A DNA stretch of 64,000 nucleotides from Halorussus lipolyticus (GTDB taxonomy: Archaea; Halobacteriota; Halobacteria; Halobacteriales; Haladaptataceae): assembly GCF_029338375.1 (NCBI RefSeq), contig NZ_CP119804.1, positions 2,810,955 through 2,874,954 of the forward strand. The letters run 5' to 3'. Position numbers and translations under genes: made by a program. Positions 26,498 to 34,455 of this stretch are shown here, in pieces; position 1 is the first letter of the stretch, and every line of letters begins with the position of its first letter. Under the pieces are notes generated by a model. That model saw nothing but the letters and a program-made list of their open reading frames with translations. It was not told where the DNA came from and searched no databases.

Positions 26498-27903
26498 TCG
26501 AGTCGTTTGCTAGCTTCTCGAATCAGGCCGTCCAGAATCTCGGGCGTCGTCGGATGATACGCCCGGTCGGGAATCTCGCGCACGTCTAACCCCATCTCCA
26601 CCGCGACCTGCATCGTCTTCGCCATCACGTCGGCGTGGTAGTGCAGGCCCTGATACCCCAACACGGTCCCGTCGTCGGCGTCCACGACGAGTTTCGCCAG
26701 TCCGCGGGGGACCGCCTTGGTCTTGAACACGCCGTCACTGCTGGCCTCGCGGGTGACGGCCACGTAGTCGGTGTCCTCGCGTCCCTCCCGGACCAGTTCG
26801 CTCTCGGAGACGCCGACCCGAGCGAAGGGGTAGACCCCGAGGCCCGAGAAGACGACGTGGTGGTGGGTGTTCCGGTAGGGCTTCAACTCCGCGTCCTCGC
26901 GGTGCCGGAGAACGTTCTCGGCCGTCAGGAAGCCCTGCTCCTTGGCGACGTGCAGGATGGGTTCGTGGCCGTTGGCGTCGCCGGCGACGAAAATCCGGTC
27001 GTCGTCGCGGGCCTGCATCGTGTCGGCGACCCACCCCGCTCCGGGTTCGAGTGCGGTGTTCTCCAGTCCGAGGCGGTCCACGGCGGGCCGCCGCCCGGTG
27101 AACAGGAATAACTCGTCGGCCTCGACGGTCTCGCGCTGGTCCCGGCGCTCGACGTGGAGGCGCACTCCGCCGTCTGCGGTCTTCTCTATCGACTGCTCGT
27201 ACGTGTTGGTCAGCACGTCCACGTCGAACTCCTCGCGGTAGATGTCGAGTATCGTCTCCTGAAACTCGTCGTCGGCCTCGTCCAGCGGGTAGTCGTCGTG
27301 TTCGACGACGGTGAGGTCCATCTCGGCGGCCTCCGAGAGGTAGGGCACCATCTCCAGTCCGATGTAGCCGAATCCCATCACGACCCCCGAGTCCGGGAAC
27401 TCGGTCCGGTCCAGCACGTCGGCGCTGGTCGAGTAGTCCACCTCGTCCATCCCGTTCAGGTCCGGCACGTTGACCGACGACCCCGTGGCGACCACCACGT
27501 AGTCGGCCTCGATTTCTCGGTCGCCGACCGCGACGGTGTGGTCGTCCACGAACCGGGCAGTCCGGTGGAGAAACTCGACGTTCTCTCGCTCGGCGAGGTC
27601 GTGGACCGCGGACCGGCGGTGGTCCGCGAAGTTGTGGATGTGTTCGTCCTTGGTCGCCACGACCGATTCGAGGTCCACCTCCGGAACCCCCTCGATTCGG
27701 TGGTCGTGGCGGGCCTTGAATCGGGCCTCCCCGGCCGAGAGAATCTCTTTCGAGGGCATGCACCCCTTGAGGATGCAGAGGCCCCCACCGGGTTCCCCGT
27801 CGTCCACGAGGGTCAGTTTCACATCGTCCTCCTCGGCCAGTTCCTGCGCTACAGCAACGCCGGCGCTCCCGTAGGCCCCGACGATAACGACGTGAGCTGT
27901 CAT
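26494..27903 (-). CDS. FAD-dependent pyridine nucleotide-disulfide oxidoreductase (dihydrolipoyl dehydrogenase/mercuric reductase-like)
   Basis: 469 residues from ATG at 27903 (MTAHVVIVGAYGSAG); an upstream in-frame GTG at 27915 adds four residues. The N-terminal FAD motif is unusual (GAYGSAG). The redox-active disulfide lies in GGGLCILKGCMPSKEIL (Cys-x4-Cys). The NAD(P)-binding motif is in VVMGFGYIGLEM, the second FAD segment in DRIFVAGDANG, and the C-terminal catalytic His region in YHPTTPEILDGL, where Pro replaces the common Ser. There is no lipoyl complex operon nearby, so a dihydrolipoyl dehydrogenase role is not supported by context. A mercuric reductase role is unlikely without the extra C-terminal Cys pair. 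Substrate unassigned. Confidence 0.82.
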   Translation of the reverse strand: MTAHVVIVGAYGSAGVAVAQELAEEDDVKLTLVDDGEPGGGLCILKGCMPSKEILSAGEARFKARHDHRIEGVPEVDLESVVATKDEHIHNFADHRRSAVHDLAERENVEFLHRTARFVDDHTVAVGDREIEADYVVVATGSSVNVPDLNGMDEVDYSTSADVLDRTEFPDSGVVMGFGYIGLEMVPYLSEAAEMDLTVVEHDDYPLDEADDEFQETILDIYREEFDVDVLTNTYEQSIEKTADGGVRLHVERRDQRETVEADELFLFTGRRPAVDRLGLENTALEPGAGWVADTMQARDDDRIFVAGDANGHEPILHVAKEQGFLTAENVLRHREDAELKPYRNTHHHVVFSGLGVYPFARVGVSESELVREGREDTDYVAVTREASSDGVFKTKAVPRGLAKLVVDADDGTVLGYQGLHYHADVMAKTMQVAVEMGLDVREIPDRAYHPTTPEILDGLIREASKRLD

Positions 27904-27995
27904 GTTCTGAGACACGACGCCCGACGGATTTAGGCGTTCGGCCCCGGCACGCCCGGCCGGGAGAAAATCGGCGACGAATCGAAAACGGAATCCGG

Positions 27996-29312
27996 CTATC
28001 GACGCCGCGCCAGCAGGGCCGCCCCGAGGAGCGCCACGACAGTCGCCGTGACAGTGAAACCGGGGACGCCAGCGCCGTTGTCGGTCTCGTCGTCCACGAC
28101 GCTGGTCTCGGCGCTCTCGCTCGTGGTCTCGTCGCTCGCTCCGGCCTGCGTCGTCTCACTGCTCGCTCCCGATTGGGTCGTCTGGTCGGACTCGCCCGCG
28201 GTCGTGTCGTCGGCCTGCGTCGTCGTCTCGCTCGCGGACGCCGACCGCATCGAAACCGTGCGCTCGGAGAAGTGGTTGACCGCAATCAGCACGTCGGCGC
28301 TCGCACTCGCCGAGGCGCTCCCCGCGCTCTCGACGACGTAGCGCGACTGGTCGCTTCCGACCGCGCTCCGGAGTTGGCTGTACGTTCGGGCCTCGACCGC
28401 AGACTCGCCGTCAACAGCGACTTCGAGGCCCTCGGTCGCGTTCAGGGCCTGTTCGGAGACGCTGGTGACGAGAATCGTCCCCTCGTGGGTCGTCCGGTTG
28501 ACCGCGAGCGTCACCTCGTCCTCGGCGGACTCGGTGGTCTCGACGGTCGTGTTCTCGCCGTAGCTAATGGTATCGACCACGACTCGCTCGTCGTCGTCGG
28601 CGCTCTCGCTGGCGTCGCTCCCATTCTCGACCATCACGTAGGCCTCGGCCTTGGCCTCGCCCTGCACGAGGAGGTCCTCCTGCTTCTCGTCGCCGTCGTC
28701 CTTGCCCTCGGGGTACGACCGGAGGACGAGGCGGGCGTCGTCGCCGAGGCGGGCGGTCACGTCGTCCTCGTCGTTGACGGTCACGTTGCCCTCGCCGACG
28801 ACGAGGAGGGTGCCTTCGGTGCCGTTCTCGGTCGTGACCGCGACTTGCGCGTCGGACTCAGCGGAGGCCTCCGCGCCGGACGGGAGGTCGGCGACCACGT
28901 AGTCGGACTGGTCGCCCGCGGCGACCACGAGGACCCCGTGGCCGTTGTCGTGGGCGGTGATGGTCGCGCTACCCTCGGCCGAGACGCGGGCCTCGGTGGT
29001 CGTGGTCGCGCCGAGACTGAGGCCAGCGCCCTCGATTTCGGTCACGGCCGACAGCGAGGCCCCGATGTCCGCGAGGCCGCCGTCTTCGACCTCGCTCGCG
29101 GACTGGACTCGCACCGAGTCGAGCATCGTCTCGCCGTGGACCGCGTAGTCGGTCACAGCCTTGCTCTCGGCGTCGAACGAGACGTGAGTCCCGGCGTAGG
29201 CCTCTCCGGGGGTCTGTTTCGTCATTTTCGACGCAGTGGTGCCTGCGACTGCAGAGGGTGCGATACTCGCAGTGACGACGAGTACCAGCAGGGCGGTCGC
29301 TACTCGTTTCAT
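27996..29312 (-). CDS. Secreted PGF-CTERM surface protein, unknown function
   Basis: 438 residues. An N-terminal signal peptide (VATALLVLVVTASIAPSAVAG) precedes a long acidic, Ala/Ser/Glu-rich beta-like region. Next comes a Thr/Ser-rich stretch of about 60 residues with repeated ETTQ/TTQAD-like units, a likely glycosylated stalk. The C-terminal sorting signal VPGFTVTATVVALLGAALLA plus RRR is the PGF-CTERM motif, recognised by archaeosortase A for lipid anchoring. The same architecture is found in many haloarchaeal surface glycoproteins. No enzyme motif seen. TATA-like ggatatacg lies just upstream of the start. Confidence 0.75.
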   Translation of the reverse strand: MKRVATALLVLVVTASIAPSAVAGTTASKMTKQTPGEAYAGTHVSFDAESKAVTDYAVHGETMLDSVRVQSASEVEDGGLADIGASLSAVTEIEGAGLSLGATTTTEARVSAEGSATITAHDNGHGVLVVAAGDQSDYVVADLPSGAEASAESDAQVAVTTENGTEGTLLVVGEGNVTVNDEDDVTARLGDDARLVLRSYPEGKDDGDEKQEDLLVQGEAKAEAYVMVENGSDASESADDDERVVVDTISYGENTTVETTESAEDEVTLAVNRTTHEGTILVTSVSEQALNATEGLEVAVDGESAVEARTYSQLRSAVGSDQSRYVVESAGSASASASADVLIAVNHFSERTVSMRSASASETTTQADDTTAGESDQTTQSGASSETTQAGASDETTSESAETSVVDDETDNGAGVPGFTVTATVVALLGAALLARRR

Positions 29313-29436
29313 GCTGGTTCGCCGTGAATCAGCAGTCGGATATACGTCTTCTGGCTTCCTGAAAATCGCGTGATGGAAATCGCTCCCGTCGATGGATGCG
29401 TTCGGTCGCCCGCGGCCGAATCTGTCCGTCGCAGTG

Positions 29437-30390
29437 TCACCGCGAAATCTCGCCCCCGGCCTCCGACAGCACGTCCTCGACCTCCTCGCGGGTCACGACC
29501 GCCACGTCGCCCGGAATCGTGCGCTTGAGCGCCGCCGTCGCGGAACCGTATTCGAGGGCGGTCGCCACGTCGTCGCCGGCGATTCGCCGCGCGAGGAAGG
29601 CCCCGACGAAGGCGTCTCCGGTCCCGATTGGGTCGAGGGTGTCGGTCTCGATTGCGGACTGCTCGTAGGTCTCGCCGTCGTGGCGGGCCAACGCGCCCTC
29701 CTCGCCGCGGGTCACGATGACGGTCCGGAAGTCGAACTCGTCGGCGAGGCCGTCAGCGATTGCTTCGGCGTCCCCCTCGCGGCCGAGGACCTTCTGCGCG
29801 TCACGCTGGGCAACCATCAGCGAGTCCACGTCGGGAAAGAGGCCTTCGAGCGTCTTGCGGGCCTCGTCGGGACTCCAGAGCTTCGACCGGTAGTTCACGT
29901 CGAAGGAGGTCGTCGTCCCGGCGTCTCGGGCGGCAGAGAGGAGGTCGGCGGTGGTCTCCGCCAGCGTCTCCGAGAGGGCGGGCGTGATGCCGCTGGTGTG
30001 GAAGACCGCGGCGTCTCGGACGCGCTCGGTCGGTAGTTCGGCGAACTCGGCGGTCGTGACCGCCGCGCCCTCGCGGTCGTAGATGACGTTCGACCCGCGG
30101 GGCTTGCCGCCGTGTTCGAGGTAGTAGGTGCCCTGCCGGCCCTCGCCGGACCACACCACGTCGGTCTCGACGCCGTGTCGCCGGAGGCCCGACACCACGC
30201 GCCGGCCGAGCGGCGAGTCGGGGAGTTTCGAGGTCCACGCCGCGTCAGCGCCAAGTCTGGCGGCCGCAACCGCGACGTTGCTCTCCGCGCCCGCCGACCG
30301 GAACTCGAGGTCGTCGGCGGTCTCCAGTCGCTCGCCGTCGGGCGGCGAGAGGCGCAACATCGTCTCGCCGAAGGTCACGAGGTCGGTCAT
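29437..30390 (-). CDS. kdgK: 2-keto-3-deoxygluconate kinase (PfkB family)
   Basis: Phosphorylates 2-keto-3-deoxygluconate in the semi-phosphorylative Entner-Doudoroff pathway, the main glucose route of haloarchaea. 317 residues from ATG at 30390 ([17 protein letters not shown]). The PfkB signature 1 region is [20 protein letters not shown], and signature 2 is [18 protein letters not shown] with the catalytic Asp. [11 protein letters not shown] and the FGETMLRL start are typical of KDG kinases rather than fructokinases. The longer frame to 30417 is rejected because a TATA box (cataatttac) sits about 30 nt upstream of the inner ATG. With gndA at 741, it is one of two central sugar genes in the window, but they are not linked. 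Confidence 0.87.
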   Translation of the reverse strand: MTDLVTFGETMLRLSPPDGERLETADDLEFRSAGAESNVAVAAARLGADAAWTSKLPDSPLGRRVVSGLRRHGVETDVVWSGEGRQGTYYLEHGGKPRGSNVIYDREGAAVTTAEFAELPTERVRDAAVFHTSGITPALSETLAETTADLLSAARDAGTTTSFDVNYRSKLWSPDEARKTLEGLFPDVDSLMVAQRDAQKVLGREGDAEAIADGLADEFDFRTVIVTRGEEGALARHDGETYEQSAIETDTLDPIGTGDAFVGAFLARRIAGDDVATALEYGSATAALKRTIPGDVAVVTREEVEDVLSEAGGEISR

Positions 30391-30414
30391 AGGTCGGTTG
30401 TCGGCGGGGCGCGG

Positions 30415-30424
30415 CATAATTTAC
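30415..30424 (-). promoter_or_regulatory. TATA box of kdgK
   Basis: Read on the minus strand the sequence is gtaaattatg, centred about 30 nt from the chosen ATG at 30390. It supports that start and a leaderless or nearly leaderless mRNA. Confidence 0.5.
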
Positions 30425-30609
30425 TCGGTTGCGGATAGCTTACTCGACTTCTGACGGCTTCGGGGCCGTGCTGGAACCGCTGGCAATATGAGGAGGCGTT
30501 TAAGAAATATAGATGATTGCGAAAGAATTGTCTATAATTCTCTACTCTCCGGGCCGTCTTCCCGCGAGGAGGTCCTCTCCCGGCGCGCGAGTCACCTCTG
30601 TCGCGCGAG

Positions 30610-30966
30610 TCACTCCGCGGTGACTGCTCCGTCGTACTCCAATTCCGCAGTCATTTCGAGGAGGTCGCCGGGAAGGTCCGCCCCGATGAACTCGACCGCT
30701 CCAGTCTGCGGTTCGTAAGCGACGAGGCCAGCGTCTTCGAGTTTCGGCAGGTGGGTGTGAAACAGCGACACCGTGACGGCCTCGACCGACTCGTCGTCTA
30801 CCTTCGACCCGGTTGTCGCGGCCTCCAAGGCGGCGATTCGCCGACCGAGGACGTCGAGGTCGGTCGAACCCGATTCGTGCCGTAAGTGGTAGAGGACGTA
30901 ACGACGGCGCTGGCTTTTCAACAGCTCGAACGTTTCACTCAGTCGCGACGTATTAGACGGCCCCAT
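30610..30966 (-). CDS. Haloarchaeal winged-helix domain protein (DUF7344-type)
   Basis: 118 residues from ATG at 30966; the preceding in-frame GTG is less likely. LSETFELLKSQRRRYVLYHL begins a winged-helix domain that is abundant in haloarchaea as a single-domain putative regulator. VTVSLFHTHLPKLEDAGLVA is the recognition region, with the wing after it (YEPQTGAVEFIG). It probably binds DNA as a dimer, but its targets are unknown. It stands alone. An AT-rich motif, gtttaagaaatataga (30498-30513), lies downstream of its end. Confidence 0.75.
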   Translation of the reverse strand: MGPSNTSRLSETFELLKSQRRRYVLYHLRHESGSTDLDVLGRRIAALEAATTGSKVDDESVEAVTVSLFHTHLPKLEDAGLVAYEPQTGAVEFIGADLPGDLLEMTAELEYDGAVTAE

Positions 30967-31234
30967 CACCGGAGAGACAGTCTCTATCGACTTATTACCT
31001 TCTCTCGCCGCAATCTCCGAGCTTGGAAGTAGAAAGCCGAGCGCGATATTTATTCACATTTTCAAACGTCCGTCGGGGCTTCGACCTGATACGACCGGTA
31101 CTCGTTGAAGAAATCTAACCGGTACTCGACTCGGCGACGTACCAGAGTATCGGCACGTTTGCGACACGTCACTCCTCGGTGGTTCGTCGCCCGCGTCCCT
31201 CGCTGTCGTCGTCGTTCGTCTTTGCTCCTCGCTG

Positions 31235-31735
31235 TCAGGACCCCGCTCCGCCCTCGTCGTCCTCGTCGTTCATCTCGTCGCTAAAGACGTTCCACGGTTG
31301 GACCGACTCGTTGGCGAGGATGTCGCTTCGCAGGATGTTGAGGCCGAGGTCGTCGAGTCGCTGGGTGGTCTGCTCCACGTCCCCAGTCGTCTGGGCGACG
31401 ATTTCGACGTGGAGGTTCTGCTCGCTGGCCATCGTCTCCCGGACGTTGACGACGCCCGGAATCTTCAGCACTTGTTCGGCGACCGCCGACCGTTCGCCGA
31501 GCGGTATCGTGCAGATGAATAGGACGACCAGCGAGTAGCCCGTCTCCTCGTAGTCGATGTCGGGGTGGTAGCCCCGGATGACGCCGTTGTCTTCGAGGCT
31601 CCGGATTCGGTTGTTGACCGTCGTGCTGGTCACACCGGTCTCGTCGGCGATGTCCGTGTCGCTGATGTTTCGGGCGTCGAGTCGTAGCAGGTGGAGAATC
31701 TGGCGGTCGAGGTCGTCGAGCAGGTCGTCTTCCAT
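31235..31735 (-). CDS. Lrp/AsnC family transcriptional regulator (second copy)
   Basis: 166 residues from ATG at 31735 (MEDDLLDDLDRQILHLLRLD). The HTH ISDTDIADETGVTSTTVNNR is followed by IRSLEDNGVIRGYHPDIDYE and a C-terminal effector domain (VVLFICTIPLGERSAVAEQV). The frame is open far upstream to 32338, but that part is an Arg/Glu-rich shadow of the membrane protein gene on the other strand. It is paralogous to the Lrp gene at 5862. The C-terminal tail is acidic (DEMNDEDDEGG). The intergenic segment caattgaatatttgtg (about 31757-31772) provides a TATA-like box about 27 nt upstream. It is divergent from the gene at 31799. Confidence 0.85.
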   Translation of the reverse strand: MEDDLLDDLDRQILHLLRLDARNISDTDIADETGVTSTTVNNRIRSLEDNGVIRGYHPDIDYEETGYSLVVLFICTIPLGERSAVAEQVLKIPGVVNVRETMASEQNLHVEIVAQTTGDVEQTTQRLDDLGLNILRSDILANESVQPWNVFSDEMNDEDDEGGAGS

Positions 31736-31798
31736 ACCCGCGAATCGGCGGGACGCCAATTGAATATTTGTGTCAGCACCACGTCGTCTGAAGCCCCG

Positions 31799-32455
31799 AT
31801 GCCCGCCGACCCCGCCACGAACTCGTCCCCGAACGTCGCCGGTGTCCTCGGCCGATACGTCAACCACGACGACCCCTTCGTCCGGTTCGCCTCGCTCTGG
31901 GCCGTCTGCGCCGTCCTGTTCGTCACAGCGTGGTACGTCGGCTACTACCTCCTGCCCGCGGGCCTGCTCCGCTCGACCAACGCCGCCAGCGCCCTCCCGG
32001 AGTACGCCGGGTCGGTGTGGGCCGAGTTCCTGACCATCTTCGCGTGGAACCTCGGGGCGGCCCTCCTCGTCGTCGCTGGCAACACCTTCCGGTCGGTCCG
32101 GACCCCGCTGGGCTACCTCGTCGTGGCGGTCAACTGGGTGCAGGGCGCGCTGGTCTGGGGCACCGGGTCGCTCGCCGTCGAGGCCCCGCGATTCGCGCCC
32201 TCGCTGTCGGTCGCACTCGGCCGGAGCGGTGTCTACGAACTCACCGCCTACGTCGCCATCGCGGTAGCGACCCGCGGCGTGATGGTCTGGCACCAGCGGT
32301 CCGGTTCTCGGTGGCGCGAGGAGTTCGAGCGCGTCCAATCACCCCGCGACTGGACCATCTCGCGCCGGGAACTCGGGGTTCTCCTCGCGGGCCTCGTCGT
32401 CCTCGCCGGTGCCAACTACCGGGAGGCGACCATGATTGCCCGAGCGGTCGGATAG
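31799..32455 (+). CDS. SpoIIM-like (stage II sporulation protein M family) membrane protein
   Basis: 218 residues from ATG at 31799 (MPADPATNSSPNVAGVLGRY). An earlier ATG at 31691 lies inside the divergent regulator gene and is rejected. There are about five hydrophobic helices. The central part SVWAEFLTIFAWNLGAALLV with NTF and a following LGYLVVAVNWVQGALVWGTG has the N-in-helix pattern seen in archaeal SpoIIM/DUF95 proteins. Archaea do not sporulate; these proteins are of unknown membrane-related function. The sirtuin gene follows 30 nt later on the same strand. Confidence 0.5.
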   Translation: MPADPATNSSPNVAGVLGRYVNHDDPFVRFASLWAVCAVLFVTAWYVGYYLLPAGLLRSTNAASALPEYAGSVWAEFLTIFAWNLGAALLVVAGNTFRSVRTPLGYLVVAVNWVQGALVWGTGSLAVEAPRFAPSLSVALGRSGVYELTAYVAIAVATRGVMVWHQRSGSRWREEFERVQSPRDWTISRRELGVLLAGLVVLAGANYREATMIARAVG

Positions 32456-32485
32456 CTTTTGGCCGGCGACCCGCTACTCGCAGGC

Positions 32486-33274
32486 ATGGACTCCTCGAAT
32501 GCGGACCGCTCGGGTGCGGACTCCTCGGACCGAATCGAGGACGCCGCCCGCGAACTCCGGAGCGCCGACACCGCGACTGCGCTCACCGGCGCTGGCGTCA
32601 GCGCGCCCTCCGGCGTCCCGCCCTTCCGCGGCGAGGACGGCATCTGGAACGAGTACGACCCGAACGCCTTCGACATGCGGCGCTTTCGCGCCTCGCCCGC
32701 CGAGTTCTGGGCCGACTGGGTGGCCCTCCGGGCGGACCTGCTGGACGCCGACCTCGAACCCAACTCGGCCCACCGCGCGCTGGCCGACCTCTCGTCCGCG
32801 GGCCTCCTCGATGCAGTCGTCACGCAGAACATCGACGGCCTGCACGGTGATGCTGGCACGGAGAACGTGGTCGAACTCCACGGCAACGCTCGCCGGGCGA
32901 TTTGTCAGGACTGCGGCCGGGACGTTCCGGCCGACGAGGCCCGCGAGCAGGTCGAATCTGGGACCCGTCCTCCTCGGTGCGAGTCCTGCGAGGGCGTGCT
33001 GAAACCCGACGCGGTGCTGTTCGGCGAGCGACTGCCGATGGACGCGCTGGCCCGGTCCCGGCGACTCGCCGAGGAGGGCGACGTGCTTCTGGTCGCCGGG
33101 TCCTCGCTCACGGTCGAACCCGCGGCCTCGCTTCCGAAGCGCGCCGCCCGGAACGGCGCGACCGTGATGCTGGTGAATCTGGACGAGACGCCGCTGGATT
33201 CGCGGGCCGACTACGTGTTTCGGGAGGACGTGACCGAGGTGCTTCCGACGATTCGGGATTCGGTGGTCGGGTAG
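32486..33274 (+). CDS. Sirtuin NAD-dependent protein deacylase
   Basis: 262 residues from ATG at 32486 (MDSSNADRSGADSS); the open frame begins at a TTG 27 nt earlier and is not preferred. NAD-binding motifs are TGAGVSAPSGVPPFRG and TQNIDGLH, with the catalytic His in VELHGNARRAIC. Zinc ligands come as CQDC and CESC. GSSLTVEPAASLP and LVNLDETPLD complete the Sir2 fold. It probably removes acyl groups from lysines of cytosolic proteins such as acetyl-CoA synthetases or chromatin proteins. Two Acs genes are in the same window (45795 and 50259), but linkage is not close. Confidence 0.92.
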   Translation: MDSSNADRSGADSSDRIEDAARELRSADTATALTGAGVSAPSGVPPFRGEDGIWNEYDPNAFDMRRFRASPAEFWADWVALRADLLDADLEPNSAHRALADLSSAGLLDAVVTQNIDGLHGDAGTENVVELHGNARRAICQDCGRDVPADEAREQVESGTRPPRCESCEGVLKPDAVLFGERLPMDALARSRRLAEEGDVLLVAGSSLTVEPAASLPKRAARNGATVMLVNLDETPLDSRADYVFREDVTEVLPTIRDSVVG

Positions 33275-33284
33275 TCAGGTCGTT

Positions 33285-33746
33285 CTACGGTGGATTTTCG
33301 GCCTCGTTGAGATTCGTCACGGAACTGCTTTCGTAGGCCCGCCGCCAGAGCTTGTGTACCGCGCGAGCCACGGTTCCCGGCTCTCGTACTTCGATACAGG
33401 ATGCTTCGGCGTCTTTAGACGGTGCGTTGGGTGCCGGATGGAAGTGACGTTTCGAGGCACCCTCTTTCGGATGGCAGTCCCAACGAAAGTTCACGGTTTC
33501 CGAATCGACGTGGTGGAAACTGTAACACCCGCTTCGATACCACGTTACGTCGAATCGCGCCCACTCGGCGTCTCCAATTCCGTCCTCGAAGTGAACGTGG
33601 AGTTCTTGCGGGTTGAGAAGGTCGTCCAGCCCAGTGCTCGACTCGTCTACCAGTCCGTCGAGGCTCCGAAAGACCTCGCAGATTTGCTCCATTGCAACTA
33701 CGTCTGGTGGTCCAAGTTCGCCGTCTAAATCATCTCCGGGGAGCAT
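33285..33746 (-). CDS. TumE-like (DUF6516-type) putative toxin
   Basis: 153 residues from ATG at 33746 (MLPGDDLDGELGPPDVV), 10 nt after the stop of the upstream HTH gene, so probably co-transcribed. The centre reads FDVTWYRSGCYSFHHVDSET, VNFRWDCHPKEGASKRHFHP and CIEVREPGTVARAVHKLWRR. The RWD...HFHP arrangement with trailing helix is what I associate with haloarchaeal TumE/DUF6516 proteins, which form a toxin-antitoxin type pair with a DNA-binding partner. GC content is lower than neighbours, fitting an accessory module. The toxin role is inferred from pairing and family resemblance. Confidence 0.55.
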   Translation of the reverse strand: MLPGDDLDGELGPPDVVAMEQICEVFRSLDGLVDESSTGLDDLLNPQELHVHFEDGIGDAEWARFDVTWYRSGCYSFHHVDSETVNFRWDCHPKEGASKRHFHPAPNAPSKDAEASCIEVREPGTVARAVHKLWRRAYESSSVTNLNEAENPP

Positions 33747-33756
33747 GTATTCCAAC

Positions 33757-34386
33757 CTATGCGTACACTCCGGAACCCCGTTCGGCGAATGCGCCTTTCG
33801 TCTGTTTTTTAGACTCGGCGGTCTGTGTGACTGGACCTGCCTTCGCTTGTGAGGCCGCTCCATCATCCGGGTCGAAATCGTACAACGAGAGCGCGGCCTT
33901 CGCCACGTCCAAGTTCTCTTCCAGCGTTCGCCAGCGGGTGACTGCCTGCCACCCTTCGTCGCCGGAGTCGAGTTCGTAGGCGAGGTCGTCCGGGTCGTTC
34001 GCGCCGTACTCGTCTCGAAGCGAGTCGATTTGCTCTCGGAGGCGCTTGATGGCGTCGATGAGTTCTTGCCTCGAATACTCGCGGTGAATCGCGGCGATTC
34101 GACTCATCGCAACACTCTGTGCAGACCGCTTGTACTGCGTGCCCTGCTCTGCCGGAATCGCCTCCGCCCGGCCGACCTCTGCGAACGTCGAGAGGTGCTT
34201 GCGGGCAGTCGGCTCGCTGATTCGGGCGCGCTCGGCGATTTCCTTGGCGAACTGGGGGTCAGTCGTCGTGTCGAGAACATCCTTGACGCGCTCGAACGGC
34301 GTCGTCTCCTCGACCCACTCCTCGACTGCGGCCTCGTTCACGTCGCCCTCCCACGGGCCGGAGGGCGATTGGTTCTGGTCGGTCAT
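33757..34386 (-). CDS. HTH-domain protein, probable antitoxin/regulator partner
   Basis: 209 residues from ATG at 34386 (MTDQNQSPSGPWEGDVNEA); the longer frame to 34419 enters the promoter. The winged helix is FERVKDVLDTTTDPQFAKEI, then AERARISEPTARKHLSTFAE. An alpha-helical C-terminal part follows (REYSRQELIDAIKRLREQID) that may dimerise or contact the partner. It precedes the TumE-like gene in the same orientation. ArsR/MarR-like folds of this kind usually autoregulate their operon. The AT-rich leader (caaaaatag, about 34421) contains a possible TATA box about 35 nt upstream. Confidence 0.65.
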   Translation of the reverse strand: MTDQNQSPSGPWEGDVNEAAVEEWVEETTPFERVKDVLDTTTDPQFAKEIAERARISEPTARKHLSTFAEVGRAEAIPAEQGTQYKRSAQSVAMSRIAAIHREYSRQELIDAIKRLREQIDSLRDEYGANDPDDLAYELDSGDEGWQAVTRWRTLEENLDVAKAALSLYDFDPDDGAASQAKAGPVTQTAESKKQTKGAFAERGSGVYA

Positions 34387-34455
34387 CGTCGTGGCTCTTG
34401 TCCATGCCTTGTACGGCAAGACAAAAATAGTTTCCTCTGAAAAACCTTATTTTTC

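Noticed and set aside
31691..31798. Extended N terminus of the SpoIIM-like gene
   Set aside because: It lies inside the divergent Lrp gene and its promoter; the ATG at 31799 is sufficient.
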